Positions 55,589 through 64,000 of a DNA stretch of 64,000 bases are shown one piece after another. The stretch spans positions 744,001-808,000 of the forward strand of contig NZ_VLKF01000001.1 in NCBI RefSeq assembly GCF_007994135.1, read 5' to 3'. The stretch's first letter is position 1, and every line of letters begins with the position of its first letter. The position numbers were made by a program, and so were the translations under genes. The stretch is from Modestobacter roseus (GTDB lineage: Bacteria > Actinomycetota > Actinomycetes > Mycobacteriales > Geodermatophilaceae). Under the pieces are notes generated by a model. It was not told the origin of the DNA, searched no databases, and worked only from the letters and a program-made list of their open reading frames with translations.

Positions 55589-57148
55589 TCAGGCGTGCGC
55601 CTCGAAGGCGGTGGCCATCTTCGCCTGCTCCTCCAGCACGTCGTTGATCCGCGCCTGCACCACGTCGAGCTGGCCGATGATCTCGCTGGTGGCGTGGATG
55701 CCCTCGGCCACCGCCTTGCTGCTGGCCTGGATCCCGGCGATCTGGTCGGAGACCTTCTGCGTGGCGTTGGCGGTCTCCCGGGCGAGGTCCTTGACCTCGC
55801 TGGCGACGACGGCGAAGCCCTTGCCGAGCTCCCCGGCGCGCGCCGCCTCGATGGTGGCGTTCAGCGCGAGCAGGTTCGTCTGGTCGGCGATGCCGGAGAT
55901 GATCCGGATGACCTCGCCGACCGCGGCCGACGCCTCGTCCAGCGAGACGACCTCACCGGTCATCGTGGACGCCTGGGTGACCGCGCTCTCGGCGACCCGG
56001 CCGGCGTCACCGGCGGCCTCGCGCAGCCGGGAGACGGTGTCCAGCAGCTCGCGGGCGTTGTCGGCGGACTCCTCGCTGCGCCGCAGCACGTCCAGCCGCT
56101 GGGAGACCAGCTGCTGCACGTTGCGCAGCGCGGCGCGGCGGGACTCCGACAGCTCGATGGTCTCGGTGACGAAGAAGTCCATCGTGCCGATGACCCGGCC
56201 GCCGACCAGGAGTGGGAAGCAGACTCCGGACTTCACGCCGGCCCGCTGGGCCGCGGGGGCCCGCACGCAGTCGGTCATCTCGCCGATGTCGCTGACGAAG
56301 AACAGGTCCCGGGAGCGCCAGGCCCGGCCGGACAGGCCCACGCCCTCGGCGAAGCTGGCGGCCAGGGTCACCTTCCGGAACTCCTCACCGGCCGAACCCG
56401 ACTCCTGCTGGAAGCGCAGCACGCCGGCGGACTCGTCCAGCGCCCAGTAGGAGCCGTAGGCCCAGCCGAACGCCTCCCGCACGGTGTCCAGCGCGGTGCG
56501 GAGTGCGCCGGCCTGGTCGCGGGCGGCGCCGAGCTCGGTGACGACGGTGGTCACCGCGACGCGGTCGTCCAGGGTCTCCTGCAGCTCGTTGCGGGCCAGC
56601 GCGGCGCGACGGGCGTGGGCCAGCAGCCGGCCCAGGGAGTCCCACTTGCCCTGGCGGGGGCCGGTGAACGGCAGCTCACCCTGCCCGTAGTACTCGTTCA
56701 GCGCGACGACGACGCCGTTCTCGACGGTGGGGAGCACGCAGCCGTGCGTGGCGCCGGCGGCGCGGGCGCCGGCCCAGCGCAGGCAGCTCGTCGTGTCGCT
56801 GCCGACGTCGACCAGCACGGCGGTCTTGGTGCGGATCGCCTGGCCGCCGTACCCGTCACCGGCCGAGATCTCGGTGACCCGGCCCGCCGGGCTCGCGGCG
56901 ATCGCCCCGGCCAGCTGCCCGAACTCGCCGGCCAGCTGGAACGTGCCGCTCCGGCCGGGGAGCCAGGTCCCGCCGTAGCAGAGGCCCAGCTCGTCGACGA
57001 GCGTAGCGGTGATCTTGTTGTGCGCGTCCGTGGGGTCGATGACGCCCCGGTCGAGCACCGCGATCACCTGCTCGACCGCCTCCACGTCCCGGGGCATCTC
57101 CGCTGGGATCGTCGGAACGCCCGCCGGACTGTTGGAACGCCGCCTCAT
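55589..57148 (-). CDS. Soluble GAF-GAF chemoreceptor-like protein
   Basis: A 519-residue protein with no membrane segment. Two GAF-like sensor domains occupy about residues 30-190 ([39 protein letters not shown]) and 210-360 ([38 protein letters not shown]). An MCP signalling domain follows, with the hairpin tip [19 protein letters not shown] and [20 protein letters not shown]. Such proteins pass signals to CheA/CheW, but no che genes are in the window. The ATG at 57148 has GGGGGAA upstream. A possible link is c-di-GMP or other cytoplasmic sensing, unproven. Confidence 0.88.
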   Translation of the reverse strand: MRRRSNSPAGVPTIPAEMPRDVEAVEQVIAVLDRGVIDPTDAHNKITATLVDELGLCYGGTWLPGRSGTFQLAGEFGQLAGAIAASPAGRVTEISAGDGYGGQAIRTKTAVLVDVGSDTTSCLRWAGARAAGATHGCVLPTVENGVVVALNEYYGQGELPFTGPRQGKWDSLGRLLAHARRAALARNELQETLDDRVAVTTVVTELGAARDQAGALRTALDTVREAFGWAYGSYWALDESAGVLRFQQESGSAGEEFRKVTLAASFAEGVGLSGRAWRSRDLFFVSDIGEMTDCVRAPAAQRAGVKSGVCFPLLVGGRVIGTMDFFVTETIELSESRRAALRNVQQLVSQRLDVLRRSEESADNARELLDTVSRLREAAGDAGRVAESAVTQASTMTGEVVSLDEASAAVGEVIRIISGIADQTNLLALNATIEAARAGELGKGFAVVASEVKDLARETANATQKVSDQIAGIQASSKAVAEGIHATSEIIGQLDVVQARINDVLEEQAKMATAFEAHA

Positions 57149-57285
57149 CTGTTCCCCCGTGTGCCGTGGCTGGTCGGCCGCCGTCGTGGGGCGGGCCGGT
57201 TCCCCGATCTCATCGGCAGCCGGCGATCGGTGTTGAGCCGACGACCGGATCGTGCGCGACCGGATGACGCGCCCCGGGCCGCGGG

Positions 57286-58257
57286 TCAGAAGCCGGCGGC
57301 CTTGTCCACGACGTTGAGCAGCGGCTCCCCGGCGGCGAACCGGCGGCAGTTGTCGGCGAGCAGGGCGTACCGGCGCTCGTCGACGTCCGGGCCGCGTTCG
57401 GCCACGTGCGGGGTGATCAGGACCCGGGGCGCGTCCCAGAGCGGTGAGTCGGCGGGGAGCGGCTCGGGGTCGGCGACGTCGAGGGCGGCCGCGCCGAGCA
57501 GCCCGTCGGTGAGGGCCCGGACCAGGTCGGCGGTCACGGTGGTGGCGCCGCGCCCCACGGTCACGTACAGGGCGCCGCGGCGCATCCGGCCGAAGCGGTC
57601 CAGGTCGAACGTCCCGGTGGTGGCCGCTGTCTCGGGCAGGACGTTGACCACGACGTCGGCCCGGGGGAGGAGCGCGTCGAGGGCGTCGGGCCCGTGCACC
57701 TCGGCGACGCCCGGCGGGGGGTCCCCGGGGCGGGCGTCGGTGGCCAGCACGGTCATGCCCAGCGCGGCGGCCAGCCGGCCGATCTCGGCGCCGATGCTGC
57801 CCAGGCCGGCGACCAGCAGGGTGGCCCCGTCCAGGTGCAGCACCGGGCCCTCGTCGAGGCGCCAGCGGTGCTCGTCCTGCTGGCCCCGGTACACGTCCAG
57901 GCGACGGGCCAGGGCCAGCACCAGCGCGATCGCGTGCACCCCGACCGAGTCGGCGTAGACGCCCCGCACGTTGGTGACGACGACGTCGGAGTCGACCAGC
58001 TCGGGGAAGAAGAACCCCGCCGGCGGGTTGGCCTGCGGCGAGTGCAGCCACCGCAGCCGGCCGGCGGCGGCCAGCAGCCGGGGCGTGAGCGTGCCGAACG
58101 CGGCGTCCGCCTCGGTCAGCAGCTCGGCCAGCTCGGCGTCGGTGGCCTGGGCCGGGGCCAGGACGACGTCCAGCTGCGGCACCTCCTCGGTCAGCCGGTC
58201 GCGCCAGGCGGCCAGCGGCGTGCCCGCCCGCGGCAGGAGCACCAGTCGTGGGTCCAT
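57286..58257 (-). CDS. D-2-hydroxyacid dehydrogenase
   Basis: A 323-residue NAD-dependent enzyme of the D-isomer 2-hydroxyacid family. The Rossmann motif is [20 protein letters not shown] (about 142-160). The catalytic Arg, Glu and His lie in [15 protein letters not shown] (Arg), [15 protein letters not shown] (Glu) and [11 protein letters not shown] (His). It reduces 2-ketoacids or oxidises D-2-hydroxyacids; substrate is unclear, and an inert insertion is absent. The ATG at 58257 has GGGGAGG upstream. It is followed by the soluble chemoreceptor gene downstream on the same strand. Confidence 0.88.
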   Translation of the reverse strand: MDPRLVLLPRAGTPLAAWRDRLTEEVPQLDVVLAPAQATDAELAELLTEADAAFGTLTPRLLAAAGRLRWLHSPQANPPAGFFFPELVDSDVVVTNVRGVYADSVGVHAIALVLALARRLDVYRGQQDEHRWRLDEGPVLHLDGATLLVAGLGSIGAEIGRLAAALGMTVLATDARPGDPPPGVAEVHGPDALDALLPRADVVVNVLPETAATTGTFDLDRFGRMRRGALYVTVGRGATTVTADLVRALTDGLLGAAALDVADPEPLPADSPLWDAPRVLITPHVAERGPDVDERRYALLADNCRRFAAGEPLLNVVDKAAGF

Positions 58258-58351
58258 CGTGTGCCTCCCCGTGGTCGCGGGCGTGTTCCCGCCGTCCGAT
58301 CCTGGCCGAGCAGCCGCACCCCGGCGCGCCGGGGTGCGGGATCCGGACGCA

Positions 58352-58389
58352 CCGCGGCCCCCGACCTCGGGCGAGGTCGGGGGCCGCGG
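58352..58389. terminator. Terminator after glnA1
   Basis: A hairpin with arms CCGCGGCCCCCGACCTC and GAGGTCGGGGGCCGCGG around a short GGGC loop. It lies just downstream of the glnA1 stop on the minus strand (stop at 58405) and is very stable, without a U-tract. Confidence 0.8.
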
Positions 58390-58404
58390 GAACGAGCAGG
58401 TGGA

Positions 58405-59838
58405 TCAGATGTCGTAGTACATCGCGAACTCGTGCGGGTGCGGGCGGAGGCGGATCGGGTCGATCTCGTTCTCCCGCTTGTACTCGATCCAGGTCTCGAT
58501 CAGGTCGGAGGTGAACACGCCACCGTCGAGCAGGTAGTCGTGGTCCACCTCGAGCCGGTCGAGGACGGCGTCCAGCGAGGCGGGCACCTTGTCGATGCCC
58601 AGGGCCTCCTCGGGCGGCAGCTCGTAGAGGTCCTTGTCGACCGGCGCCGGCGGCTCGATCTTGTTCTTGATGCCGTCGAGGCCGGCCATCAGCATCGCGG
58701 AGAACGCGAGGTAGGGGTTGGCCGACGGGTCGGGCACGCGGAACTCGATGCGCTTGGCCTTCGGGCTGTCACCGGAGATCGGGATGCGGCAGCAGGCCGA
58801 GCGGTTGCGCGCGGAGTAGACCAGGTTGATCGGCGCCTCGTAGCCGGGCACCAGGCGGTGGTAGCTGTTCACCGTCGGGTTGGTGAAGGCCAGCAGCGAC
58901 GGGGCGTGGGCGAGCAGGCCGCCGATGTAGTGCCGGGCGGTGTCGGACAGCCCCGCGTAGCCGGTCTCGGCGTGGAAGAGCGGCTCGCCGTCCTTCCAGA
59001 GGCTCTGGTGGCAGTGCATGCCCGAGCCGTTGTCCCCGAAGAGCGGCTTCGGCATGAAGGTCGCGGACTTGCCGTGCGCCCAGGCTGTGTTCTTGACGAC
59101 GTACTTGAACAGCATCAGGCTGTCGGCCGACCGCAGCAGCGTGTCGAACTTGTAGTTGATCTCGGCCTGACCGCCGGTGCCGACCTCGTGGTGGCCGCGC
59201 TCGAGCTCCAGACCGGCGTTGGCCAGGTTCACCATCATCGTGGCGCGCAGGTCGCTCTGGTGGTCGTAGGGCTCGACCGGGAAGTAGCCGCCCTTCGGGC
59301 GGGTCTTGTAGCCCAGGTTCGGGCCGCCGTTCTCGCCGGTCAGCGCACCGGTGTTCCAGGAGCCCTCGACCGCGTCGATGTGGTAGTAGCCCTCGTTGAT
59401 CGAGGTGCTGTGCCGCACCGAGTCGAACACGTAGAACTCGGCCTCGGGGCCGAAGTACGCGGTGTCGGCGATGCCGGAGCTCGCCAGGTAGGCCTCGGCC
59501 TTCTTGGCCACGTTGCGCGGGTCGCGGCTGTAGGCCTCGCGCGTGATCGGGTCGTGGATGAAGAAGTTGATGTTCAGCGTCTTGTGGATCCGGAACGGGT
59601 CGACGTACGCGCTGCTCGCGTCGGGCAGCAGCAGCATGTCGGACTCGTTGATCGCCTGGAAGCCGCGGATCGAGGACCCGTCGAAGCCCAGGCCCTCGCT
59701 GAAGGTGTCCGGGCCGAAGGTCTCCGCCGGGATGGTGAAGTGCTGCATGACGCCGGGGAGGTCGCAGAACCGGACGTCGACGAACCTCACGTCGTTGTCG
59801 CGGATGTAGGCGGTGACCTCTTCGGGACTGGTGAACAT
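58405..59838 (-). CDS. glnA: Glutamine synthetase type I (main ammonia-assimilating enzyme)
   Basis: A 477-residue GSI-beta enzyme that makes glutamine from glutamate, ammonia and ATP. Landmarks: [61 protein letters not shown] and [20 protein letters not shown]. The adenylylation site is [12 protein letters not shown], with Tyr around residue 400, matching the GlnE found nearby. The ATG at 59838 has GGAGG upstream. A GlnR box lies upstream on the minus strand. The gene is transcribed away from the RDD gene, and a strong hairpin follows the stop. Confidence 0.97.
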   Translation of the reverse strand: MFTSPEEVTAYIRDNDVRFVDVRFCDLPGVMQHFTIPAETFGPDTFSEGLGFDGSSIRGFQAINESDMLLLPDASSAYVDPFRIHKTLNINFFIHDPITREAYSRDPRNVAKKAEAYLASSGIADTAYFGPEAEFYVFDSVRHSTSINEGYYHIDAVEGSWNTGALTGENGGPNLGYKTRPKGGYFPVEPYDHQSDLRATMMVNLANAGLELERGHHEVGTGGQAEINYKFDTLLRSADSLMLFKYVVKNTAWAHGKSATFMPKPLFGDNGSGMHCHQSLWKDGEPLFHAETGYAGLSDTARHYIGGLLAHAPSLLAFTNPTVNSYHRLVPGYEAPINLVYSARNRSACCRIPISGDSPKAKRIEFRVPDPSANPYLAFSAMLMAGLDGIKNKIEPPAPVDKDLYELPPEEALGIDKVPASLDAVLDRLEVDHDYLLDGGVFTSDLIETWIEYKRENEIDPIRLRPHPHEFAMYYDI

Positions 59839-59967
59839 CGATCCTCCGGTGTGAGCGGACAGGGGGTCGAGCATCGCAGCGCGGGGCGAGCGAGGCGCGG
59901 GCACCCCCGCCGGCGCGGACGTGGACAGGAGTGGACGGGCAGCCGTCACGCAAGCTACGAGCGCGCG

Positions 59968-60005
59968 ATTGCCCCGGGGTGTCTCTCGTGTTTCCGGGGC
60001 GTAAC
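59968..60005 (-). promoter_or_regulatory. GlnR-type operator before glnA1
   Basis: On the minus strand the sites read GTTAC-n6-GAAAC-n6-GACAC-n6-GCAAT, with all gaps exactly 6 bases. This matches the actinobacterial GlnR consensus GTnAC-n6-GAAAC-n6 in tandem (a1-b1-a2 good, b2 weaker). The box ends about 130 bases before the glnA1 ATG and also lies 80 bases before the RDD gene start. Confidence 0.75.
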
Positions 60006-60084
60006 AGCGACCCCGGCGTGTCGCGACCCTCGCCCGGACGCCGCCCGCCGGGGCGTGCCCGCGCCACGTCCTAGGCTGACGGGC

Positions 60085-60507
60085 GTGGCCAGTGCAGACG
60101 TCCCGTCGTCCCCGAACCGCACCCGCGGGCAGGCGCTCGGGCTGCCGGCCACCGGCCCCGGCTCGCTGGCGGGCTTCGGCCGGCGGGTGGGGCAGTACCT
60201 GATCGACGCGGTGGCCGCGGCCCTGGTCGCCGGGCTGTTCACCGCGCCGGAGGCCCCGCGGCTGTGGAGCCTGCTGAGCTTCGGCGTCCTCACCGTGGTC
60301 TCGCTGGTGCTCACCGGGCAGACCCCCGGCATGCGGCTGGTGGGGCTGCGTCTGGCCCACCCGCACCCCGGCCAGCGGCTGGCGTTGTGGCGGGCCGTCG
60401 TCCGCACCGCCCTGCTGGTGGTGCTGGTCCCGGCGCTGGTGGTCGACGCCGACGGCCGGGGGATGCACGACCGGCTCACCGACACCGCGGTGGTCCGCGA
60501 CCGCTGA
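60085..60507 (+). CDS. RDD-family membrane protein
   Basis: A 140-residue protein with three to four membrane segments ([54 protein letters not shown]). The RDD signature is seen in [13 protein letters not shown] (Arg-x-x-D) and [13 protein letters not shown]. Its role is unknown; it may be involved in ion or lipid handling. The GTG at 60085 follows a TAGGCT-like element. It is divergent from glnA1. M. tuberculosis has an RDD gene (Rv2219A) beside glnA1, so this place is conserved. Confidence 0.88.
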   Translation: MASADVPSSPNRTRGQALGLPATGPGSLAGFGRRVGQYLIDAVAAALVAGLFTAPEAPRLWSLLSFGVLTVVSLVLTGQTPGMRLVGLRLAHPHPGQRLALWRAVVRTALLVVLVPALVVDADGRGMHDRLTDTAVVRDR

Positions 60508-60511
60508 CCCC

Positions 60512-60561
60512 GCAGACGACGAACGCCCCCGGCCACGTGGCCGGGGGCGTTCGTCGTCTGC
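60512..60561. terminator. Bidirectional terminator between RDD and DUF4191 genes
   Basis: A perfect inverted repeat of about 23 bases per arm around ACGT, containing the GGCCGGGGGCGTTCGTCG arm. It lies exactly between the convergent stop codons and is among the longest hairpins in the window. Confidence 0.85.
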
Positions 60562-60573
60562 AGCGAGGGTGGC

Positions 60574-61410
60574 TCAGCGGCGGCGGACCTGCCGCTGGCT
60601 GACCGACATCTGCCGGCCGCCGGGCAGCGGGCCGCCGGGGACCGGCATCCGGCTGCCACCCAGGGCGCTCATCCGCTTGGACAGGGCGTTGACCTCGGCG
60701 CCGGAGAGGTTGCGGGGCAGCTTCATGACGTGCGTGCTGAGCTTCTTCAGCGGCACCTCGCCCTCGCCGTCGCCGACCACGACGTCGTAGATCGGGGTGT
60801 CGCCGACGACCTTGGCGATCCGGCGCTTCTCCTGCGCGATCAGGCCGCGCACCCGCTGGGGGGTGCCCTCACCGACCAGCACGATGCCGGGGCGGCCGAG
60901 CACCCGGTGCAGGGCGTCGAACTCCCGGGTGCCGGCGACGCCGGAGGAGACCCGCCAGTCACCGCGCATGCCTTCCAGGACCCAGGACGCCGCGCCGGGC
61001 TGGCCCTCGACCTGCCGGTAGGCCGAGCCCTGGGCGCGCCGGCCGAACACGATGAGGGCGGCGAGCAGGCCCAGCAGGACGGCGATGGGGAGGAACAGGA
61101 ACGGCGAGCTGAAGACCAGCAGACCGAACAGCTCGACCGCTGCGGCCACCACCACGAAGGCGATGAGCATGATCCAGGGGAGCTTGGGGTCGTTCCGGTA
61201 GGTCAGCGTGTAGGCCTGGCGGATCATCCCCGCCTGGCTCTTCAGCTTCGCCAGCCGCTTCACCTTGGGCTTGCCGTCCTTGCCCACCTTGCCGGTCTTC
61301 GAGCTGCTCACGGCGGTGGCGCCGGTGCTGCGTCCGGGCGCGCCGCCGGCCGGGCCCCGGCCGGCCTTGCCGGCGGGGGCGGAGGTGTCGGTGGACCTGC
61401 TGCGTGCCAT
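60574..61410 (-). CDS. DUF4191 membrane protein (Rv2219-like)
   Basis: A 278-residue protein. A basic, disordered head (residues 1-60) precedes two membrane helices (IMLIAFVVVAAAVELFGLLV, about 85-105; FLFLPIAVLLGLLAALIVFG, about 110-130). A cytoplasmic domain follows (ASWVLEGMRGDWRVSSGVAG, VLGRPGIVLVGEGTPQRVRG, YDVVVGDGEGEVPLKKLSTH). This is the DUF4191/Rv2219 family, of unknown function. The ATG at 61410 was chosen for the Arg/Lys head. It is downstream of lipA on the same strand and convergent with the RDD gene, an order conserved with M. tuberculosis. Confidence 0.88.
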   Translation of the reverse strand: MARSRSTDTSAPAGKAGRGPAGGAPGRSTGATAVSSSKTGKVGKDGKPKVKRLAKLKSQAGMIRQAYTLTYRNDPKLPWIMLIAFVVVAAAVELFGLLVFSSPFLFLPIAVLLGLLAALIVFGRRAQGSAYRQVEGQPGAASWVLEGMRGDWRVSSGVAGTREFDALHRVLGRPGIVLVGEGTPQRVRGLIAQEKRRIAKVVGDTPIYDVVVGDGEGEVPLKKLSTHVMKLPRNLSGAEVNALSKRMSALGGSRMPVPGGPLPGGRQMSVSQRQVRRR

Positions 61411-61489
61411 GCGCCGAGGATAGTCCGAGGACTCGCCGGGGCCCGCCACGCGGATGCTCGCGGCGGGCCCGGCGGCGTGCCGCGGGAGG

Positions 61490-62476
61490 TCAGGCGGTGG
61501 TGACCGTGAGCCCGCGGGCCTCGGCGGCCTGCTGGTACAGCCGCCCGGCCCGGTAGGAGCTGCGCACCAACGGCCCGGAGAGGACGCCGGCGAAGCCGAT
61601 CCGCTCGGCCTCGGCGTTGAAACCGACGAACTCGTCGGGCTTGACCCACCGGACCACGGGGTGGTGCCGGACGCTGGGCCGCAGGTACTGGGTGATGGTG
61701 AGCAGGTCGCAGCCCGCGTCGTGCAGGGCCTGCATCGTCTCCACGACCTCCTCCGGCTCCTCGCCCATGCCCAGGATCAGGTTGGACTTGGTGACCAGGC
61801 CCGCCTCCCGGGCGGCGGTGATGACCGACAGGGAGCGCTCGAACCGGAAGCCGGGGCGGATCCGCTTGAAGATGCGCGGCACCGTCTCGACGTTGTGCGC
61901 CAGCACCTCGGGGCGGGAGGAGAAGACCTCCGCCAGCTGGGCGGGGTCGGCGTTGAAGTCGGGGATGAGCAGCTCGACGCCGCAGCCGGGGAGCGCCCCG
62001 TGGATCTGCCGCACGGTCTCGGCGTACAGCCAGGCACCGCCGTCGGGCAGGTCGTCGCGGGCGACGCCGGTGACCGTGGCGTAGCGCAGGCCCATCGTCG
62101 CGACGCTCTCGGCGACCCGGCGCGGCTCGTCGGCGTCGAAGTCGGCGGGCTTGCCGGTGTCGATCTGGCAGAAGTCGCAGCGGCGGGTGCACTGGTCACC
62201 GCCGATGAGGAAGGTGGCCTCCCGGTCTTCCCAGCACTCGTAGATGTTGGGGCAGCCGGCCTCCTCGCACACCGTGTGCAGGCCCTCGCGGCGGACCAGC
62301 GACTTCAGCTCGGTGTACTCCGGGCCGGTCTTCAGCTTGGTCTTGATCCACTCGGGCTTGCGCTCGATGGGGGTCTGGCTGTTGCGGACCTCCAGGCGCA
62401 GCAGCTTGCGACCGCCCGGTTCGATCCGGGAGGCGTCGGAGGTCCTCGTGGTCGCCTCGTCCATACCCAGGCTCAT
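61490..62476 (-). CDS. lipA: Lipoyl synthase
   Basis: A 328-residue radical-SAM enzyme that inserts two sulfur atoms into octanoyl-lysine of lipoyl domains, such as those of PDH E2. The auxiliary cluster cysteines lie in [12 protein letters not shown] and the radical-SAM set in [10 protein letters not shown]. The [15 protein letters not shown] and [15 protein letters not shown] stretches are conserved. The ATG at 62476 is used; an ATG at 62464 or a GTG just upstream are alternatives. lipB, normally adjacent in actinobacteria, is not in the window. The enzyme supports the aceE-containing PDH complex. Confidence 0.95.
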   Translation of the reverse strand: MSLGMDEATTRTSDASRIEPGGRKLLRLEVRNSQTPIERKPEWIKTKLKTGPEYTELKSLVRREGLHTVCEEAGCPNIYECWEDREATFLIGGDQCTRRCDFCQIDTGKPADFDADEPRRVAESVATMGLRYATVTGVARDDLPDGGAWLYAETVRQIHGALPGCGVELLIPDFNADPAQLAEVFSSRPEVLAHNVETVPRIFKRIRPGFRFERSLSVITAAREAGLVTKSNLILGMGEEPEEVVETMQALHDAGCDLLTITQYLRPSVRHHPVVRWVKPDEFVGFNAEAERIGFAGVLSGPLVRSSYRAGRLYQQAAEARGLTVTTA

Positions 62477-62517
62477 GATCTGCACGGTACTCCGGGGTCG
62501 TGCCCCACCCGGGACGG

Positions 62518-62552
62518 CGAGGGGGCCCCGCCGAACCGGCGGGGCCCCCTCG
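62518..62552. terminator. Hairpin between the apolipoprotein-like gene and lipA
   Basis: Arms CGAGGGGGCCCCGCCG and CGGCGGGGCCCCCTCG around AAC lie right after the stop of the minus-strand apolipoprotein-like gene (62571) and before lipA on the same strand. It is likely a terminator for the former, leaving lipA with its own promoter in the remaining ~40 bases. Confidence 0.8.
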
Positions 62553-62570
62553 TGGAGCGGTGTGTCGGAC

Positions 62571-63908
62571 TCAGCCGTCGCTGGGCTGCTTGCCCAGGCT
62601 GGACGGGGTGTCATCCGGGCCGGCCGTCTTGGCCGGCACGTCACCGGCGTCGGCGGTGCCGGTGGCGGAGTCCGGGCGGCCCTGGTTGCTGGGCTCGCCG
62701 GCGCCTGAGGCGGGCTGTGCCGTCTGGGCGCCCAGGTCGCTGTCGGGCGGGGTGGCGTCGCCCACGGCGTTCTCGGCCGTGGAGACGGTCTTGCCCTGGG
62801 CCTCCGGTGACTCGGTGCCGCCGGCCGGGGTGCTGGGGGAACTGGACACGGGGTCCTCTCGGTAGCTGGGCACGGGGCCGTCGCCGGTGGGCGCCGGGTT
62901 CCACGGGTCCTGCCCCTTCTTCCCCCGCAGGGCCACGGCCACACCCACGACGACCGCCAGGACCGCGAGCACCCACGGCCAGCGCCGCGGCTCGGGCTCC
63001 GCGCCGACGCGGCGCTTGACCGACGTGACCGTCCGCGCGGTGCGCTTGCCGGCGTCCTTGCGCGCCTTGCCCGCGGCCTTCTCGAGCTCGCCGCGGCGCT
63101 TGGCCGCCTTCTTCGACAGCTTGTCCGCCCGCTTGCCCAGCTGATCGGCCTTCTTGCCGGCGGCCCGGCGGCTGGTCTCCGCGGCGGCGACCGCCGCGGC
63201 GAGCCGGGCGGCCGCCTGGTCGCGGGCCGCCTCGGCGGCGGACGCGGCGTCCTTGCGGGCCTTCTCGGTCTGCTTGCCCGCGGCCGTGCCGAGGGTGGCC
63301 GCGGCCGCGGTGAGCTCGGCGCTGCGGGCCTCCAGCTGGGCCCGGGCGGCCTCGACGCTGGCGAGCAGGTTCTCCCGCGCCGTCTCGAACGCCGGCCCGG
63401 CCGCCTCACGGGCCGCGGTCACCCGCGGGGCCGCGTAGGCGGCGGCCGCGGTGGACGCCGCGGTCAGCCGCGGCCCGGCGGCCTCGAGGTTGGTGCGCGC
63501 GGTCCGCGCGGCGTTGTCCCACGCCGGCCCGGCGGCCTCGCGGGCTGCCTCGATCCGCGGCACGGCGGCGGCCACCGCCGTCTCCAGGTTGGCCCGGGCG
63601 ACCTTGGTCGCGGCCTCCAGCCGGGGGACGACGTCCTTCTCGTACGTCTTCTGCGCGGCCTCCAGCCGGGGCACCAGCACCTCGCGGGCAGCGTCGAGCT
63701 GCGGGGCAAGGGCCGCCACGGCGGCCTCCACCTTCGGGGCCACGTCGGCGGCGTAGGTCTTCTGCGCGGCCTTGCTCGCCGCCGCCACCTGCGGCCCGAG
63801 CTGCTCCGCCGCGGCCCGACGGGCCTCGGTGACCGCGGCGCCGATGTGGGCGAGCCCCTCTTGCAACTCGGTCCCGATGACCTCTGTCGAGCTCTTCTTG
63901 CGGAACAC
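62571..63908 (-). CDS. Apolipoprotein-like amphipathic-helix protein with C-terminal membrane anchor
   Basis: A 445-residue protein. Residues about 20-200 are Ala-rich helices separated by Pro-containing breaks every ~17-22 residues ([56 protein letters not shown]), like apolipoprotein A repeats. Residues about 240-300 are Lys/Arg-rich, then a membrane helix ([18 protein letters not shown], about 310-330) and a long acidic, Ser/Thr/Pro/Gly tail. The GTG at 63908 has GGAGGTGC. It is not a secreted apolipoprotein; it is probably an inner-membrane helical protein. A structural or membrane-stress role is only a guess. Confidence 0.75.
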   Translation of the reverse strand: MFRKKSSTEVIGTELQEGLAHIGAAVTEARRAAAEQLGPQVAAASKAAQKTYAADVAPKVEAAVAALAPQLDAAREVLVPRLEAAQKTYEKDVVPRLEAATKVARANLETAVAAAVPRIEAAREAAGPAWDNAARTARTNLEAAGPRLTAASTAAAAYAAPRVTAAREAAGPAFETARENLLASVEAARAQLEARSAELTAAAATLGTAAGKQTEKARKDAASAAEAARDQAAARLAAAVAAAETSRRAAGKKADQLGKRADKLSKKAAKRRGELEKAAGKARKDAGKRTARTVTSVKRRVGAEPEPRRWPWVLAVLAVVVGVAVALRGKKGQDPWNPAPTGDGPVPSYREDPVSSSPSTPAGGTESPEAQGKTVSTAENAVGDATPPDSDLGAQTAQPASGAGEPSNQGRPDSATGTADAGDVPAKTAGPDDTPSSLGKQPSDG

Positions 63909-64000
63909 TCCAGCACCTCCGAGTTGATCGCGTCGCGATCATCCTGCCCGCCATCGCCCGTGGGCACACCCCGAGCCCCCGTGCGGTCGCACACGGGCCA

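Noticed and set aside
59866-59900. GAGCATCGCAGCGCGGGGCGAGCG as a third family B repeat
   Set aside because: Only short fragments match and the order of pieces differs; it is better seen as GC-rich leader sequence.

Overview
The window is about 64 kb of very GC-rich DNA (roughly 73-75% by eye) with tightly packed genes, many GTG starts and typical actinobacterial families (DUF3145, DUF3052, GlnE, GlnA1/GlnA2, a PucR-type FasR, an RNase H-phosphatase fusion, GGDEF/EAL proteins). From recall, the core gene order resembles the Mycobacterium tuberculosis block lipA / Rv2219 / RDD / glnA1 / glnE / glnA2 / panB / Rv2228c-Rv2230c / ahpE / Rv2239c / aceE / Rv2242 / fabD-acpM-kasA-accD6. I infer a member of Geodermatophilaceae or a relative (Blastococcus, Geodermatophilus, Modestobacter type); the sequence alone does not prove the genus. 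No prophage, transposase or CRISPR array was seen.

Region 1 (1-8.2 kb) is the type II fatty-acid synthesis operon on the minus strand: a FasR-like regulator, then fabD, fabH, acpP, fabF and an acyl-CoA carboxylase beta subunit, with a DUF3145 gene convergent to its end. FabD carries an unusual C-terminal biotinyl-like domain without the biotinylated lysine. A near-perfect palindrome before fabD is a candidate FasR operator. Region 2 (8.2-14.9 kb) holds an M20 amidohydrolase, an AbiEi/DUF559-type gene bracketed by inverted copies of an ~80 bp composite palindrome, aceE, a DUF3052 gene and an AhpE-type peroxiredoxin, followed by tRNA-Val(UAC).

Region 3 (15-24.9 kb) is membrane and signalling: a GGDEF-EAL receptor, a FUSC-family membrane protein, a single-chain two-half ABC exporter with one degenerate ATP site, and a secreted-protein-like MRJP/yellow propeller without a signal peptide. 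Region 4 (25-32.5 kb) is housekeeping: a Nif3-like protein, a zinc-ribbon coiled-coil protein, an RNase HI-phosphatase fusion, nadA, then an anion-permease/TSUP pair, a DoxX-like protein and a PIG-L deacetylase. Region 5 (32.5-45.7 kb) starts with the RNase P RNA, which ends in a C14 run and 21-bp tandem repeats. It then holds another GGDEF-EAL protein, a frameshifted lipoprotein, and a stress block in which three promoters of GGTGT-N15/17-GGGTAG type drive a DUF8129-like gene, a Balon/Rv2629-like ribosome-hibernation factor and chaB. A LacI regulator, a K+ channel, an M24 peptidase, a diguanylate cyclase, an F420-dependent NADP reductase-like gene and a DivIVA-domain protein follow.

Region 6 (45.7-64 kb) is nitrogen assimilation and lipoate: panB, glnA2, a class I glutamine amidotransferase, glnE, PaiB-like and CDGSH genes, a secreted propeller, a diiron oxidase-like protein, a soluble chemoreceptor, a D-2-hydroxyacid dehydrogenase, glnA1 with a well-formed GlnR box upstream, an RDD protein, a DUF4191 membrane protein, lipA and an apolipoprotein-like amphipathic-helix protein with one C-terminal membrane segment.

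Functionally, PDH E1, FAS-II and the carboxylase subunit connect pyruvate to fatty acids. GlnA1, its adenylyltransferase GlnE and the GlnR site form a nitrogen-control set. Three short repeat families sit between genes. No intergenic stretch longer than about 300 bases lacks a gene or RNA.
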